64,000 nucleotides of DNA from Pseudoalteromonas luteoviolacea NCIMB 1944 (GCF_001625565.1 NZ_AUXS01000075.1:248001-312000), one strand, 5' to 3'. Shown: positions 34,267-41,253, counted from the stretch's first letter. Numbers and translations: made by a program. The notes: generated by a model not told the origin, from the letters alone.

Positions 34267-34593
34267 TTATGCTTGCTTTATAGCAGTGACCTTATCCTCG
34301 GCGACTTCGTCAGTAACTTCTTCGGCTTTCTTGGACGCTTTTTTATTGTCTTTCTCTGCTGATGGTTTACTGCCTTTGAGTACAGAAATAAAATCGTCTT
34401 TATACTTTGCCATTTCTAGAGCCAGTGATTCAACTTGTTGCTCGCTAAGTGGTACATCTACCTTATCTAGCATTGCTTCAAGCGCTTCTGCAACATCCAG
34501 CATTTTATCGTAGGCATCAGCCTCTTTTTTGCTAGTAAATGTCATTCGCTCTACTCCGTTTCTTTCAACCACATACTTTACTATAACAGCCAT
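34267..34593 (-). CDS. yebG: YebG-family DNA-damage-inducible protein
   Basis: The 108-aa product begins MAVIVKYVVERNGVERMTF and has TSKKEADAYDKMLD, which matches E. coli YebG (KYVVIREGEEKM, TSKKEADAYDKMLD). The C-terminal tail is rich in Lys, Glu and Ala and unlike E. coli. YebG is a LexA-regulated SOS gene of unknown function. A perfect LexA box lies about 20 bases upstream. It is convergent with tyrB. Confidence 0.9.
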   Translation of the reverse strand: MAVIVKYVVERNGVERMTFTSKKEADAYDKMLDVAEALEAMLDKVDVPLSEQQVESLALEMAKYKDDFISVLKGSKPSAEKDNKKASKKAEEVTDEVAEDKVTAIKQA

Positions 34594-34612
34594 GATGACC
34601 CTCCATAAAACA

Positions 34613-34628
34613 CTGTTTTTTTATACAG
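34613..34628 (-). promoter_or_regulatory. LexA box (SOS operator) of yebG
   Basis: CTGT-N8-ACAG with an A/T-only spacer (TTTTTTAT) matches the gammaproteobacterial LexA consensus exactly in its fixed positions. It ends 20 bases from the yebG start. The adjacent TAAACTGTAT holds a further CTGT half site. Confidence 0.85.
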
Positions 34629-34806
34629 TAAACTGTATTTGCTATTAATGCAACTTAAAGGCACTTCATTAGACGATCCATATGAAAAAAACACAATGAA
34701 AATATTAGTAGGCATTTTACAAAAGTAATCGTTAAATCTTATGGTTAGATAGCTTATTTAGTATTTTTAAGCAGTGTTAGACTCATAAACTTTTAAGGAA
34801 AATTAA

Positions 34807-35100
34807 ATGCGAAGACATACATGGATTCTTGGACTGATAGTAGCAGTATTTTTGTTGAGTAATTTGGTTCAGGCGCAAGATGTAAACCCGCCTGAACAAG
34901 TGCCACTGGTTGTAAATGTGAACACAGCGCAAGTAAATGAGCTGATCCAGCTACCTGGGATTGGTGAGGCAAAAGCGCAGGCAATTGTGATGTCTAGGGA
35001 GCAAAATGGTAGATTTGTGGATGTGCAGGAATTAGAGAGAGTGAAAGGAATAGGAAAGGGCCTAATTGAAAAGTTAAAAGCTCACGTGGTATTTGAGTAA
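34807..35100 (+). CDS. ComEA-like helix-hairpin-helix protein
   Basis: The 97-aa product has a signal peptide (HTWILGLIVAVFLLSNLVQA) and then tandem helix-hairpin-helix motifs: VNVNTAQVNELIQLPGIGEA and VKGIGKGLIEKL. Small exported HhH proteins of this kind bind double-stranded DNA in the periplasm and pull it in during natural transformation. The pilus genes at the left edge would be part of the same uptake apparatus, although they are 32 kb away. The start ATG follows AAGGAAAATTAA. No competence regulator is nearby. Confidence 0.85.
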   Translation: MRRHTWILGLIVAVFLLSNLVQAQDVNPPEQVPLVVNVNTAQVNELIQLPGIGEAKAQAIVMSREQNGRFVDVQELERVKGIGKGLIEKLKAHVVFE

Positions 35101-35118
35101 GCCAGAGTCTCGCAGAGC

Positions 35119-35421
35119 CTATGTTTGGCTCTGCTTAAACTGTTCAAGCGCTTGGTCTATATTTTTCAACGCAAATTGTATTTCGATTGGCGCAGTGAGC
35201 AATGGATAAGCAAGGCCCGCAACAAGTAGCACAGGTAACAGTGCCCACCCTTCAAAATATGCCAATGCCATAAAAAGGGGTGTTAACAATGTCAGCTTAC
35301 ATACTGCCAAAAATACCTTACTTTTCGCCGATAGCATTGACAGTGCAATTGCTTGGACTTTTTGCTTGTCACGTAGCGACAGGGTTGAAAGCTTGGAAAC
35401 CTGACTCAGTCTAAAAATCAT
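35119..35421 (-). CDS. Small membrane protein of unknown function
   Basis: I do not recognise this 100-aa protein. It has a basic, Ser/Leu-rich N-terminus (LSQVSKLSTLSLRDKQKVQ), two hydrophobic segments near residues 37-55 and 62-80, and an amphipathic, Gln-rich C-terminal helix. It is therefore probably a two-span inner-membrane protein with the N-terminus in the cytoplasm. It starts 13 bases after dsbB on the same strand and may be co-transcribed with it. No function is suggested by the sequence itself. Confidence 0.65.
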   Translation of the reverse strand: MIFRLSQVSKLSTLSLRDKQKVQAIALSMLSAKSKVFLAVCKLTLLTPLFMALAYFEGWALLPVLLVAGLAYPLLTAPIEIQFALKNIDQALEQFKQSQT

Positions 35422-35434
35422 ATCTATCTCAAAT

Positions 35435-35941
35435 CTACTTTTTAAAAATAATCAATGGCGCAAAGATCAAAAAGCTAATCGAATACACTGCAAAGACCAC
35501 AGCCATCCAGCCGGGCATTGATAAACCAGCAAACGACCAGTCTATACTAGAACAGCTGCCAGTCACAGCGAAAAACGATGGGATCCATTCGTGCAATGGA
35601 ACTGGGAAGTCTGGTTCAAAAGCACACGTAAAGGCAAAAGGATCTGTTGTGGTTTGCATAGAAAGGTGTTCACGTGCAAGCAACCAACCCCAAATTGAGG
35701 CTATGCCCCATCCAGCTGTAGCGATGAGTCGGACGATATAGATACCTTTACCACATAGGCCAATTAGTGCGGCAATTAATACACCTAACATAGCAGTACG
35801 TTGGTAGATACACATCACGCAAGGCTCTAAACCCATGGCATACTGAAAATATAGTGCGACAACTTCGAAAATAAGTGCACTTATAAACAATAGCGCCCAA
35901 GCGTTGGTAGAGCGAGAAAAGCTCGCAAGTCTTTCAATCAT
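35435..35941 (-). CDS. dsbB: Disulfide bond formation protein DsbB
   Basis: The 168-aa inner-membrane protein has four transmembrane segments. The CVMC motif in EPCVMCIYQR is the quinone-linked redox pair, and the second periplasmic loop contains FTCAFEPDFPVPLHEWIP and TGSCSS, the DsbA-reactive cysteines. DsbB reoxidises DsbA using ubiquinone. In E. coli dsbB lies beside nhaB and fadR. Here fadR follows at 36551 after a 609-base gap, and nhaB is not between them. Confidence 0.95.
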   Translation of the reverse strand: MIERLASFSRSTNAWALLFISALIFEVVALYFQYAMGLEPCVMCIYQRTAMLGVLIAALIGLCGKGIYIVRLIATAGWGIASIWGWLLAREHLSMQTTTDPFAFTCAFEPDFPVPLHEWIPSFFAVTGSCSSIDWSFAGLSMPGWMAVVFAVYSISFLIFAPLIIFKK

Positions 35942-36550
35942 GTATATCTCCTTTTTTGGCCGCTATTATGGCGATGTAGTACGAAGGCATCAAGACCTTT
36001 ACATTTACGACAAGCCACAAAGAGGCAATTATGTTCTGGCCTATTTACCTTGGTGCGTATAATTCGTATTGCAAACAGTGTATTAGTCACTTGATTTACA
36101 GTTAAGTTCCCTTTTTACTTCTTGCCCAGTTGTTCAATGTGAGAGCGTGCGGGTCTACATTCTACCCGACAATCCCGTCATGGTGCTGAGTTTAAATTGA
36201 GTGCCAAACTGAATTTAATCGGAGCTAGATTAAAAATGTAATCAATTGATGTTAACTATATAGATCAGGTGCGAATTAAACATGCGGGATAAATGCACAG
36301 ATTGAAGTCGGGCGTAAAGGCTTTATGGTAAGTGGTGTGTTTATTTAGATGAAAGGAATTGGATTAGTCGACCCTTTTTAAATGCGCAATAGTTAATAAC
36401 CTGAACATCAATTTGCAGTTGCGCTTGTTACTTTATATCCATCTGGTACAATCAGTAGATTAACGAGTTGCAGTATCATGCTCCGCCTGCTTTCGAGAGT
36501 CGCTTGCGTTGAATGTATCTAGCCTTAGGTTGTAAATTAAGTGGTGCTAA
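35942..36550. other. 609-base gap between dsbB and fadR
   Basis: No gene is supported here. It holds the dsbB promoter on the minus side and fadR regulatory sequence on the plus side. ATCTGGTACAATCAGTA (36441-36457) is an imperfect FadR-like site. A 24-codon frame with AGAGG in front starts at 36031 but has no other support. GC-poor stretches dominate. Confidence 0.6.
36441..36457. promoter_or_regulatory. Weak FadR-like operator upstream of fadR
   Basis: ATCTGGTACAATCAGTA agrees with AACTGGTCNGACCAGTT at 11 of 16 fixed positions and keeps both arms. It lies about 95 bases before fadR, a position where self-regulation would be possible. The match could be chance. Confidence 0.3.
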
Positions 36551-37264
36551 ATGAGAATTTTTAAAGCCAAGAGCCCAGCGGGATTCGCTGAGGAATATAT
36601 AGTTGAATCGATTTGGAATGGAGAGTTTCCACCTGGGTCTATTTTACCGGCTGAGCGTGAACTATCAGAGCTAATCGGTGTGACTCGCACAACCTTAAGA
36701 GAAGTTTTACAGCGATTGGCCCGCGATGGATGGCTAACAATTCAACATGGTAAGCCAACCAGAGTTAATAATTTTTGGGAAACTTCAGGTCTTAATATCC
36801 TGGAAGCTCTAGCTCGACTTGATGAAGACAAAGTTCCCGAGTTGACGGACCAGCTGTTGTCAGCCAGAACCAACATTAGTGCTATCTATACACGCGCGGC
36901 GATCAAGCTAAGTCCAGAAAAAGTGATCGAAATACTAGCACAATATGCAGAGTTGCCAGATACAGCAGAAGCTTTTGCAGATTATGATTATCAAGTGCAT
37001 CATCAACTTGCGATTGCTGGTGGCAATAAGATTTATGTCCTCATCCTGAATGGTTTTAGAGGTTTGTATTCGAAGATTGGTTGTCATTACTTTTCAGAGC
37101 CAAAAATTCGAAAAATCACCAGAGAGTTTTATCGCGATTTAACAGAACTTGCTCAGCAAGGCGATCATGATCGCGCGATATCGCTGATACGTAAATATGG
37201 TCACCAGTCAGGTGAGCTGTGGCAGCATATCCGTGCAGATATGCCAAATGACATTATGGACTAA
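36551..37264 (+). CDS. fadR: Fatty acid metabolism regulator FadR
   Basis: The 237-aa protein has an N-terminal GntR-type winged helix (residues 8-75, AKSPAGFAEEYIVESIWNGEFPP-like start and LIGVTRTTLREVLQRLARDG) and a C-terminal acyl-CoA-binding helical domain. FadR represses fad genes and activates fabA/fabB until long-chain acyl-CoA binds. Its end-of-protein regions (GGNKIYVLILNGFRGLYSKIG, WQHIRADMPNDIMD) are close to E. coli FadR. Length is normal. A terminator follows. Confidence 0.94.
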   Translation: MRIFKAKSPAGFAEEYIVESIWNGEFPPGSILPAERELSELIGVTRTTLREVLQRLARDGWLTIQHGKPTRVNNFWETSGLNILEALARLDEDKVPELTDQLLSARTNISAIYTRAAIKLSPEKVIEILAQYAELPDTAEAFADYDYQVHHQLAIAGGNKIYVLILNGFRGLYSKIGCHYFSEPKIRKITREFYRDLTELAQQGDHDRAISLIRKYGHQSGELWQHIRADMPNDIMD

Positions 37265-37269
37265 TTCAG

Positions 37270-37295
37270 AAAAGGCCCCGCAAGGGGCTTTTTTA
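37270..37295 (+). terminator. Terminator after fadR
   Basis: GCCCC (37275-37279) pairs with GGGGC (37284-37288) around GCAA, with an A run before and six T after. It starts 5 bases after the stop codon. Confidence 0.8.
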
Positions 37296-37322
37296 TGTCT
37301 AAAGTTTAGCCTCATCGAATTT

Positions 37323-37359
37323 TTAGATTGTACCTATCGGATAATTCGATTGTTATTTT
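37323..37359 (+). promoter_or_regulatory. OxyR-like binding site of the peroxiredoxin gene
   Basis: TTAGATTGTACCTAT (37323-37337) matches ATAGNTNNNANCTAT at 9 of 10 fixed positions. After a 7-base spacer the second half (37345-37359) matches 5 of 10. The site overlaps the upstream edge of the predicted -35 (TTGTTA, 37350-37355), the usual position for OxyR activation. Confidence 0.5.
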
Positions 37360-37379
37360 TCCCCAGAGCTGAATAAACT
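37350..37379 (+). promoter_or_regulatory. Candidate promoter of the peroxiredoxin gene
   Basis: TTGTTA (37350-37355) and TAAACT (37374-37379) are separated by 18 bases. Transcription would start about 37386, giving a leader of about 105 bases. Confidence 0.4.
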
Positions 37380-37490
37380 TAGGCAAATTTTTTCAAGGGG
37401 TTGTTTTTCTTAAACAGCGCCTCAATAATTAGAATCAAATTACAAAATGATTTGTATATTGGAACTAAACCTAACTATTTGGAGAAAACA

Positions 37491-38096
37491 ATGGGTGTAT
37501 TAGTTGGCCGTCAGGCTCCTGACTTTACAGCAGCAGCAGTACTAGGTAATGGTGAAATCGTAGATAGCTATAATCTACATGAGCGTATCAAAGGTAAAAA
37601 AGCGGTTGTATTCTTTTACCCACTAGACTTCACTTTTGTTTGTCCTTCAGAGCTTATTGCGTTCGACAAGCGTTTTGAAGAATTCCAAAAGCGTGGCGTT
37701 GAAGTTATCGGTGTTTCTATCGATTCTCAATTCTCACACAACGCATGGCGTAACACACCAGTAAACGAAGGCGGTATCGGTCCAGTTAAATATGACCTAG
37801 TTGCTGACGTTAAGCACGAAATCTGTCAAGCATACGACGTTGAGCACCCAGAAGCTGGTGTTGCTTTCCGTGGTTCTTTCCTAATTGACTCTGAAGGTAA
37901 CGTTCGTCACCAAGTAGTTAACGATCTACCTCTAGGTCGTAACATCGATGAAATGCTTCGCATGGTTGACGCACTAGCGTTCCACGAAGAGCACGGTGAA
38001 GTTTGTCCTGCAGGTTGGACTGAAGGTAAATCAGGTATGGACGCAAGCCCTGAAGGTGTTGCTAAGTTCCTATCTGAAAACGAAGGCGAGCTATAA
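37491..38096 (+). CDS. 2-Cys peroxiredoxin (AhpC/Prx1 type)
   Basis: The 201-aa enzyme has the peroxidatic Cys51 in FYPLDFTFVCPSE and the resolving Cys172 in EVCPAGW. The GGIG segment (about 94-97) is like the GGLG of overoxidation-sensitive eukaryotic enzymes. It reduces hydrogen peroxide and organic hydroperoxides with thioredoxin or another thiol partner. ATG 37491 follows GGAG and gives the canonical MGVLVGRQAPDF; an earlier in-frame start at 37401 would add 30 unlikely residues. An OxyR-like site lies upstream and a terminator follows. The family is often annotated as peroxiredoxin C in marine gammaproteobacteria. Confidence 0.9.
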   Translation: MGVLVGRQAPDFTAAAVLGNGEIVDSYNLHERIKGKKAVVFFYPLDFTFVCPSELIAFDKRFEEFQKRGVEVIGVSIDSQFSHNAWRNTPVNEGGIGPVKYDLVADVKHEICQAYDVEHPEAGVAFRGSFLIDSEGNVRHQVVNDLPLGRNIDEMLRMVDALAFHEEHGEVCPAGWTEGKSGMDASPEGVAKFLSENEGEL

Positions 38097-38118
38097 TTAG
38101 CATTTGCGTCCATCGTTT

Positions 38119-38144
38119 AAAAACCCGCCTTGTGCGGGTTTTTT
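38119..38144. terminator. Terminator after the peroxiredoxin gene
   Basis: AAAAACCCGC (38119-38128) pairs with GCGGGTTTTT (38134-38143) around CTTGT, followed by T. It may also serve the small minus-strand gene ending at 38167. Confidence 0.85.
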
Positions 38145-38166
38145 GTCTTCGTCAATAACCGCTTCA

Positions 38167-38289
38167 TCAAGTTCTCTCCGCAAACCATTTATGACTGATG
38201 ATCTTAATGGTTTCTATCGAAAAATAAGCCAGCAATAAGCTCACTACTGGCATCGCTAATAAGCTAATCAAGGTTACTTCACTAAACAT
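38167..38289 (-). CDS. 40-aa single-span membrane protein (second gene of a small unit)
   Basis: This 40-codon frame on the minus strand starts one base after the TAA of the 81-aa gene and carries a good AAAAGGAAAA ribosome site 8 bases before ATG. The product is MFSEVTLISLLAMPVVSLLL followed by AYFSIETIKIISHKWFAERT: an acidic start, one hydrophobic span (about residues 5-23), then a basic, amphipathic tail. That is the look of a small inner-membrane protein. It is too short for routine gene callers. No family is recognised. Coupling to the upstream exported protein suggests they work together. Confidence 0.65.
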   Translation of the reverse strand: MFSEVTLISLLAMPVVSLLLAYFSIETIKIISHKWFAERT

Positions 38290-38290
38290 A

Positions 38291-38536
38291 TTAGTTTTCC
38301 TTTTGAACCTGCTTAGTTTCAGGTTGAGTGGTTTCGATGTCCTTATTTGTACGGATGAAACTATCTACTAGTGCCTTTTTAGTATTAAGCTTTAACTCAA
38401 CTATGCTCGATTGAATATTTTCACTTACTCGACTTTGCACATCACTTAACATATCACTGGTTATAGTGTTCGCATTTGCAGACGCAGATATACCAATGAA
38501 AAGGCTGGTAGTTAGTAATTTAGTAAATAAGTTCAT
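38291..38536 (-). CDS. 81-aa exported protein (first gene of a small unit)
   Basis: The product has a clear signal peptide (LFTKLLTTSLFIGISASANA, cut after ANA) and a short mature part of about 58 residues, rich in Ser, Asn, Lys, Gln and Glu, that could form an amphipathic helix (DMLSDVQSRVSENIQSSIVE). It would be periplasmic or surface-exposed. It has no cysteine and no lipobox. AAGGGA lies 8-9 bases before ATG. Upstream are a -24/-12 element, an IHF site and an 11-bp dyad. The family is not recognised; function is unknown. Confidence 0.65.
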   Translation of the reverse strand: MNLFTKLLTTSLFIGISASANANTITSDMLSDVQSRVSENIQSSIVELKLNTKKALVDSFIRTNKDIETTQPETKQVQKEN

Positions 38537-38574
38537 GGCGTTGTTCCCTTTGATTGTTTAGACGCAATAACTAT

Positions 38575-38590
38575 TACAAAGGTTGTGCCA
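38575..38590 (-). promoter_or_regulatory. Sigma-54-like -24/-12 promoter of the 81-aa/40-aa unit
   Basis: On the minus strand TGGCAC-AACCT-TTGTA aligns with TGGCAC-N5-TTGCA, missing only the -12 C. Transcription would start near 38564, leaving about 28 bases to ATG 38536 with room for the ribosome site. Confidence 0.55.
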
Positions 38591-38606
38591 GCTTGGATTT
38601 TTATTT

Positions 38607-38619
38607 TAAGTAATTGATT
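38607..38619 (-). promoter_or_regulatory. IHF site between the dyad and the -24/-12 element
   Basis: AATCAATTACTTA on the minus strand fits the IHF consensus WATCAANNNNTTR at every fixed position. It lies about 50 bases upstream of the predicted transcription start, between enhancer-like dyad and promoter, as in pspA-type promoters. Confidence 0.5.
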
Positions 38620-38647
38620 TTTTGATGATTTTACGTTTGTGTTCTAA

Positions 38648-38680
38648 TTGGCCAAAAATTGATTTGGTGTTTTTGGCCAA
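38648..38680. promoter_or_regulatory. 11-bp dyad, candidate enhancer of the 81-aa/40-aa unit
   Basis: TTGGCCAAAAA (38648-38658) and TTTTTGGCCAA (38670-38680) are perfect reverse complements. Each arm holds the self-complementary octamer TTGGCCAA, and the octamers are spaced about two helical turns apart. It is centred about 100 bases upstream of the predicted start. It could also be a 3' hairpin of the receiver gene ending at 38710, but no U run follows. Confidence 0.5.
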
Positions 38681-38709
38681 GGGAAGTGGTTAAAATAACT
38701 AATATATAG

Positions 38710-39510
38710 TTAATTTTGTTCAAGCATTTGATAAATGAGCTGTTTAACGATATTCGGCTCAAATGGTTTATCACACATAGCATTGACACCTGATTGTGCG
38801 ACGTTGGCAAGGTGTGTCTCGTTTGCTTCAGAAGTCACCATGAGTACAGGAACGTGGGCATGCTCGTCTGAGCGGCGAATAGCTTCAGTAAGTTCTTGTC
38901 CGTTTACTTCTGGCATATTGTAGTCTGTTACTATGAGGTCGAACATGCTCTGCTGCAATACATCTAGTGCCTGCGCGCCATTCTCTGCCTCGCTGATCCG
39001 TGTTGCGCCCAAGTTTTGCAAAACCCGTTGTATGTGGTTGCGGGCCAACTTGGAGTCATCTACCACCAAAATTCTCAAATCTTGAATGTCATATAGCTCA
39101 AGCTCAAGCTCTTGTGGTGACAGTAAATCAAGCGTCGCATTGATCGCTTTTCCTAAATGCTCCTTGGTAAATGGCTTAGGCAGAATTGCAACCACTCCAG
39201 ATTGTTTGTATGCCTCAAGCTGCTGTCTGCGTGTTTCACTTGAGACCAGCATAAAGGGCAGCTGATGATCACTAAAATGTGTGTGCACGTGGTCGAGCAA
39301 TTTGAGCGCATCTCCGTCAGCAAGGTAAAGGGTAGAGATGATCAAATCGGGAAGGTTCTGATTCAATGCGTCAATGGCCGTGCTAACAGAATCTGCAAAA
39401 TCAATATTTTGCACGCCTTCTTGTTGGAGCTCATGGGCAATAATCTTTCTTTGGGTAACTGAAGGTTCGACGAGTAATATCGTCAAATCTGTACTGAGTA
39501 AATCGTTCAT
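38710..39510 (-). CDS. Tandem receiver-domain protein with a degenerate first receiver
   Basis: The 266-aa product consists of two REC domains (about 8-130 and 145-265) and no output domain. In the second, VVDDSKLARN, IVTDYNMPEVNG and CDKPF give a complete phosphorylation site. In the first, the acid pocket reads VEPSV, and the strand that should carry the phosphoacceptor reads LIISTLYLADGD, with Ser/Thr where Asp is expected, though KPF remains. The second domain resembles CheY-like or ArcB-type sensors. It may bridge a kinase and a partner. ATG 39510 is chosen because it places the first REC at the N-terminus. The gene is single and minus-strand. Confidence 0.78.
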   Translation of the reverse strand: MNDLLSTDLTILLVEPSVTQRKIIAHELQQEGVQNIDFADSVSTAIDALNQNLPDLIISTLYLADGDALKLLDHVHTHFSDHQLPFMLVSSETRRQQLEAYKQSGVVAILPKPFTKEHLGKAINATLDLLSPQELELELYDIQDLRILVVDDSKLARNHIQRVLQNLGATRISEAENGAQALDVLQQSMFDLIVTDYNMPEVNGQELTEAIRRSDEHAHVPVLMVTSEANETHLANVAQSGVNAMCDKPFEPNIVKQLIYQMLEQN

Positions 39511-39679
39511 TTTAAGCCTGAGGGTAATAGCAGAAACTAAATGTACAAGGCCCGCGTTTTTATGTGGCACCCGTTAAGGGTACAATCTTCCCGCTGACTT
39601 CGTATTGTTCAGCTAATATAGCTTATTTGTAAATCTCAGGCTAGCTTGGTTGAGAAACTGCGTTAATAGTTGTTAACGA

Positions 39680-40207
39680 TTATCTACGAAATTCTAAATT
39701 TTGTGGCAAATCAACTAAGATTAAAATCGCCCCTTTTCCACCATATTCCAGCGGGGCTTGATGCATTGCAAGAATGTCGGGATGTTGGACTAAATAGTGT
39801 GGAACTTTGTGTTTTAGAATACGCTCACCTATACCATGGACAATGCATGCACAGCTGACGTGCTGTTTTTTACAAGCATGAATGAGTGCGGCGAGTTCAT
39901 CTTTGGCTGTTTCTTTATTCATACCGTGCATATCTAAGATCAATTCAGGCGCGTAATCCCCGCGTCTGAGCTGTTTTGCAAGGTATTTATCAGCACCTGG
40001 TCTGACGTAGTTTACGGTACCGTTTGTATCTATATCTGGAACGTATTCATCAGAAAAGTAGAATTCAGCTTGATGTTGCTTTTTTTGTTCTGCAATTACT
40101 TCGCCTTTAAAGCGTGTTGCTTTTTGTTTGTGTACCACGGTGTCTTGTTTAAGTGGTTGTGTTCCGGAAATTGCATCGCGGAATAAGTCAAAGTCGTCAG
40201 AGGCCAT
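39680..40207 (-). CDS. smrB: Ribosome rescue endonuclease SmrB (Smr domain, YfcN)
   Basis: The product of about 175 aa has a C-terminal Smr domain (about 95-170) with LDMHGMNKETAKDEL and HGIGERILKHKVP. The N-terminal region (DDFDLFRDAISGTQPLKQDT) matches SmrB. SmrB cleaves mRNA at collided ribosomes to start rescue. ATG 40207 is preferred; ATG 40234 and GTG 40240 are in frame. The gene is divergent from prmB, as yfcN and yfcB are in E. coli, separated by about 110 bases. Confidence 0.9.
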   Translation of the reverse strand: MASDDFDLFRDAISGTQPLKQDTVVHKQKATRFKGEVIAEQKKQHQAEFYFSDEYVPDIDTNGTVNYVRPGADKYLAKQLRRGDYAPELILDMHGMNKETAKDELAALIHACKKQHVSCACIVHGIGERILKHKVPHYLVQHPDILAMHQAPLEYGGKGAILILVDLPQNLEFRR

Positions 40208-40317
40208 AGCTACTTCGGGATATTCTCTAGTCATTCGCACATTTTAAATAAAAAAAGCATAAAAACCTAGCCTAAAAACCGCTACAATGCCGCTATCTAC
40301 ATAGTGTGAGAATTATC

Positions 40318-41253
40318 ATGAGTGAATTATCAATAACCAATGAAATCGCCCAAGAGGCTTATGAAGATCTGGTAACGATACAAGATTGGCTGCGTTGGAC
40401 TGCAAGTCAGTTCGTTGCAAGTGGGCTATTTTATGGTCACGGTACCGATAACCCTTGGGATGAAGCGGTGAATTTACTCTTACCTACCCTTAACCTACCT
40501 ATTGATTCACCTAAAGATTTAATGCAGGCTCGGCTAACTGGCACAGAGAAAAGACGTTTAGTTGAAGTAATAAAACTACGTATTGAACAGCGAATTCCAG
40601 TGCCTTATTTAACAAATCAAGCGTGGTTTGCGGGTATGCCTTTTTATGTGGATGAGCGAGTTTTGGTACCTCGATCACCATTTGCAGAGTTAATTACCAA
40701 GCAGTTTAAACCTTGGGTGCAAGCACCTGAAGAGGTAACACGTATTTTAGATATGTGCACAGGCTCAGCGTGTATTGCAATCGCTTTGGCAAAATACTTT
40801 GAAAATGCCCAAGTAGATGCGGTAGATATCTCTTTTGATGCATTAGCAGTAGCTGAGATGAATATTAACGACCATATGATGGATGACCACGTATTTGCAA
40901 TTCAATCGGATGTCTTTAGTGGCGTACCGGGTCAGAAATACGATTTAATAGTCGCAAACCCGCCTTATGTTGACGCCGAAGATATGGCTGATTTACCAGA
41001 TGAATTCCATCATGAGCCTGAATTAGGGCTTGCATCTGGCGATGATGGTCTCGATGTTACACGTATATTGCTCAGAGATGCGGCTGAACACTTAACGGAG
41101 AACGGTATTCTATTTGTCGAGGTGGGTAATTCTATGGTACATATGGAAGCATTATATCCAGGTGCGCCATTTACTTGGCTCGAGTTTGAACACGGCGGTC
41201 TAGGCGTGTTTATGATCAGCAAACAAGAGTTGGTAGCCTATTTTAACGATTAA
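40318..41253 (+). CDS. prmB: 50S ribosomal protein L3 glutamine methyltransferase PrmB
   Basis: The 311-aa enzyme has the Rossmann methyltransferase motif ILDMCTGSACIAIALA and the catalytic NPPY in LIVANPPYVDAEDMADLP, which is typical of the HemK family. The N-terminal region (TIQDWLRWTASQF, YGHGTDNPWDEA) separates PrmB from PrmC. It methylates a Gln of L3 using S-adenosylmethionine. ATG 40318 is the start; a GTG at 40306 is in frame. aroC follows 154 bases downstream, the order found in E. coli. Confidence 0.94.
   Translation: MSELSITNEIAQEAYEDLVTIQDWLRWTASQFVASGLFYGHGTDNPWDEAVNLLLPTLNLPIDSPKDLMQARLTGTEKRRLVEVIKLRIEQRIPVPYLTNQAWFAGMPFYVDERVLVPRSPFAELITKQFKPWVQAPEEVTRILDMCTGSACIAIALAKYFENAQVDAVDISFDALAVAEMNINDHMMDDHVFAIQSDVFSGVPGQKYDLIVANPPYVDAEDMADLPDEFHHEPELGLASGDDGLDVTRILLRDAAEHLTENGILFVEVGNSMVHMEALYPGAPFTWLEFEHGGLGVFMISKQELVAYFND

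Noticed and set aside
36031..36105. 24-codon frame MFWPIYLGAYNSYCKQCISH... with AGAGG in front, in the dsbB-fadR gap
   Set aside because: Only start, weak ribosome site and stop support it. It is not followed by an attenuator, and no conservation can be tested here.
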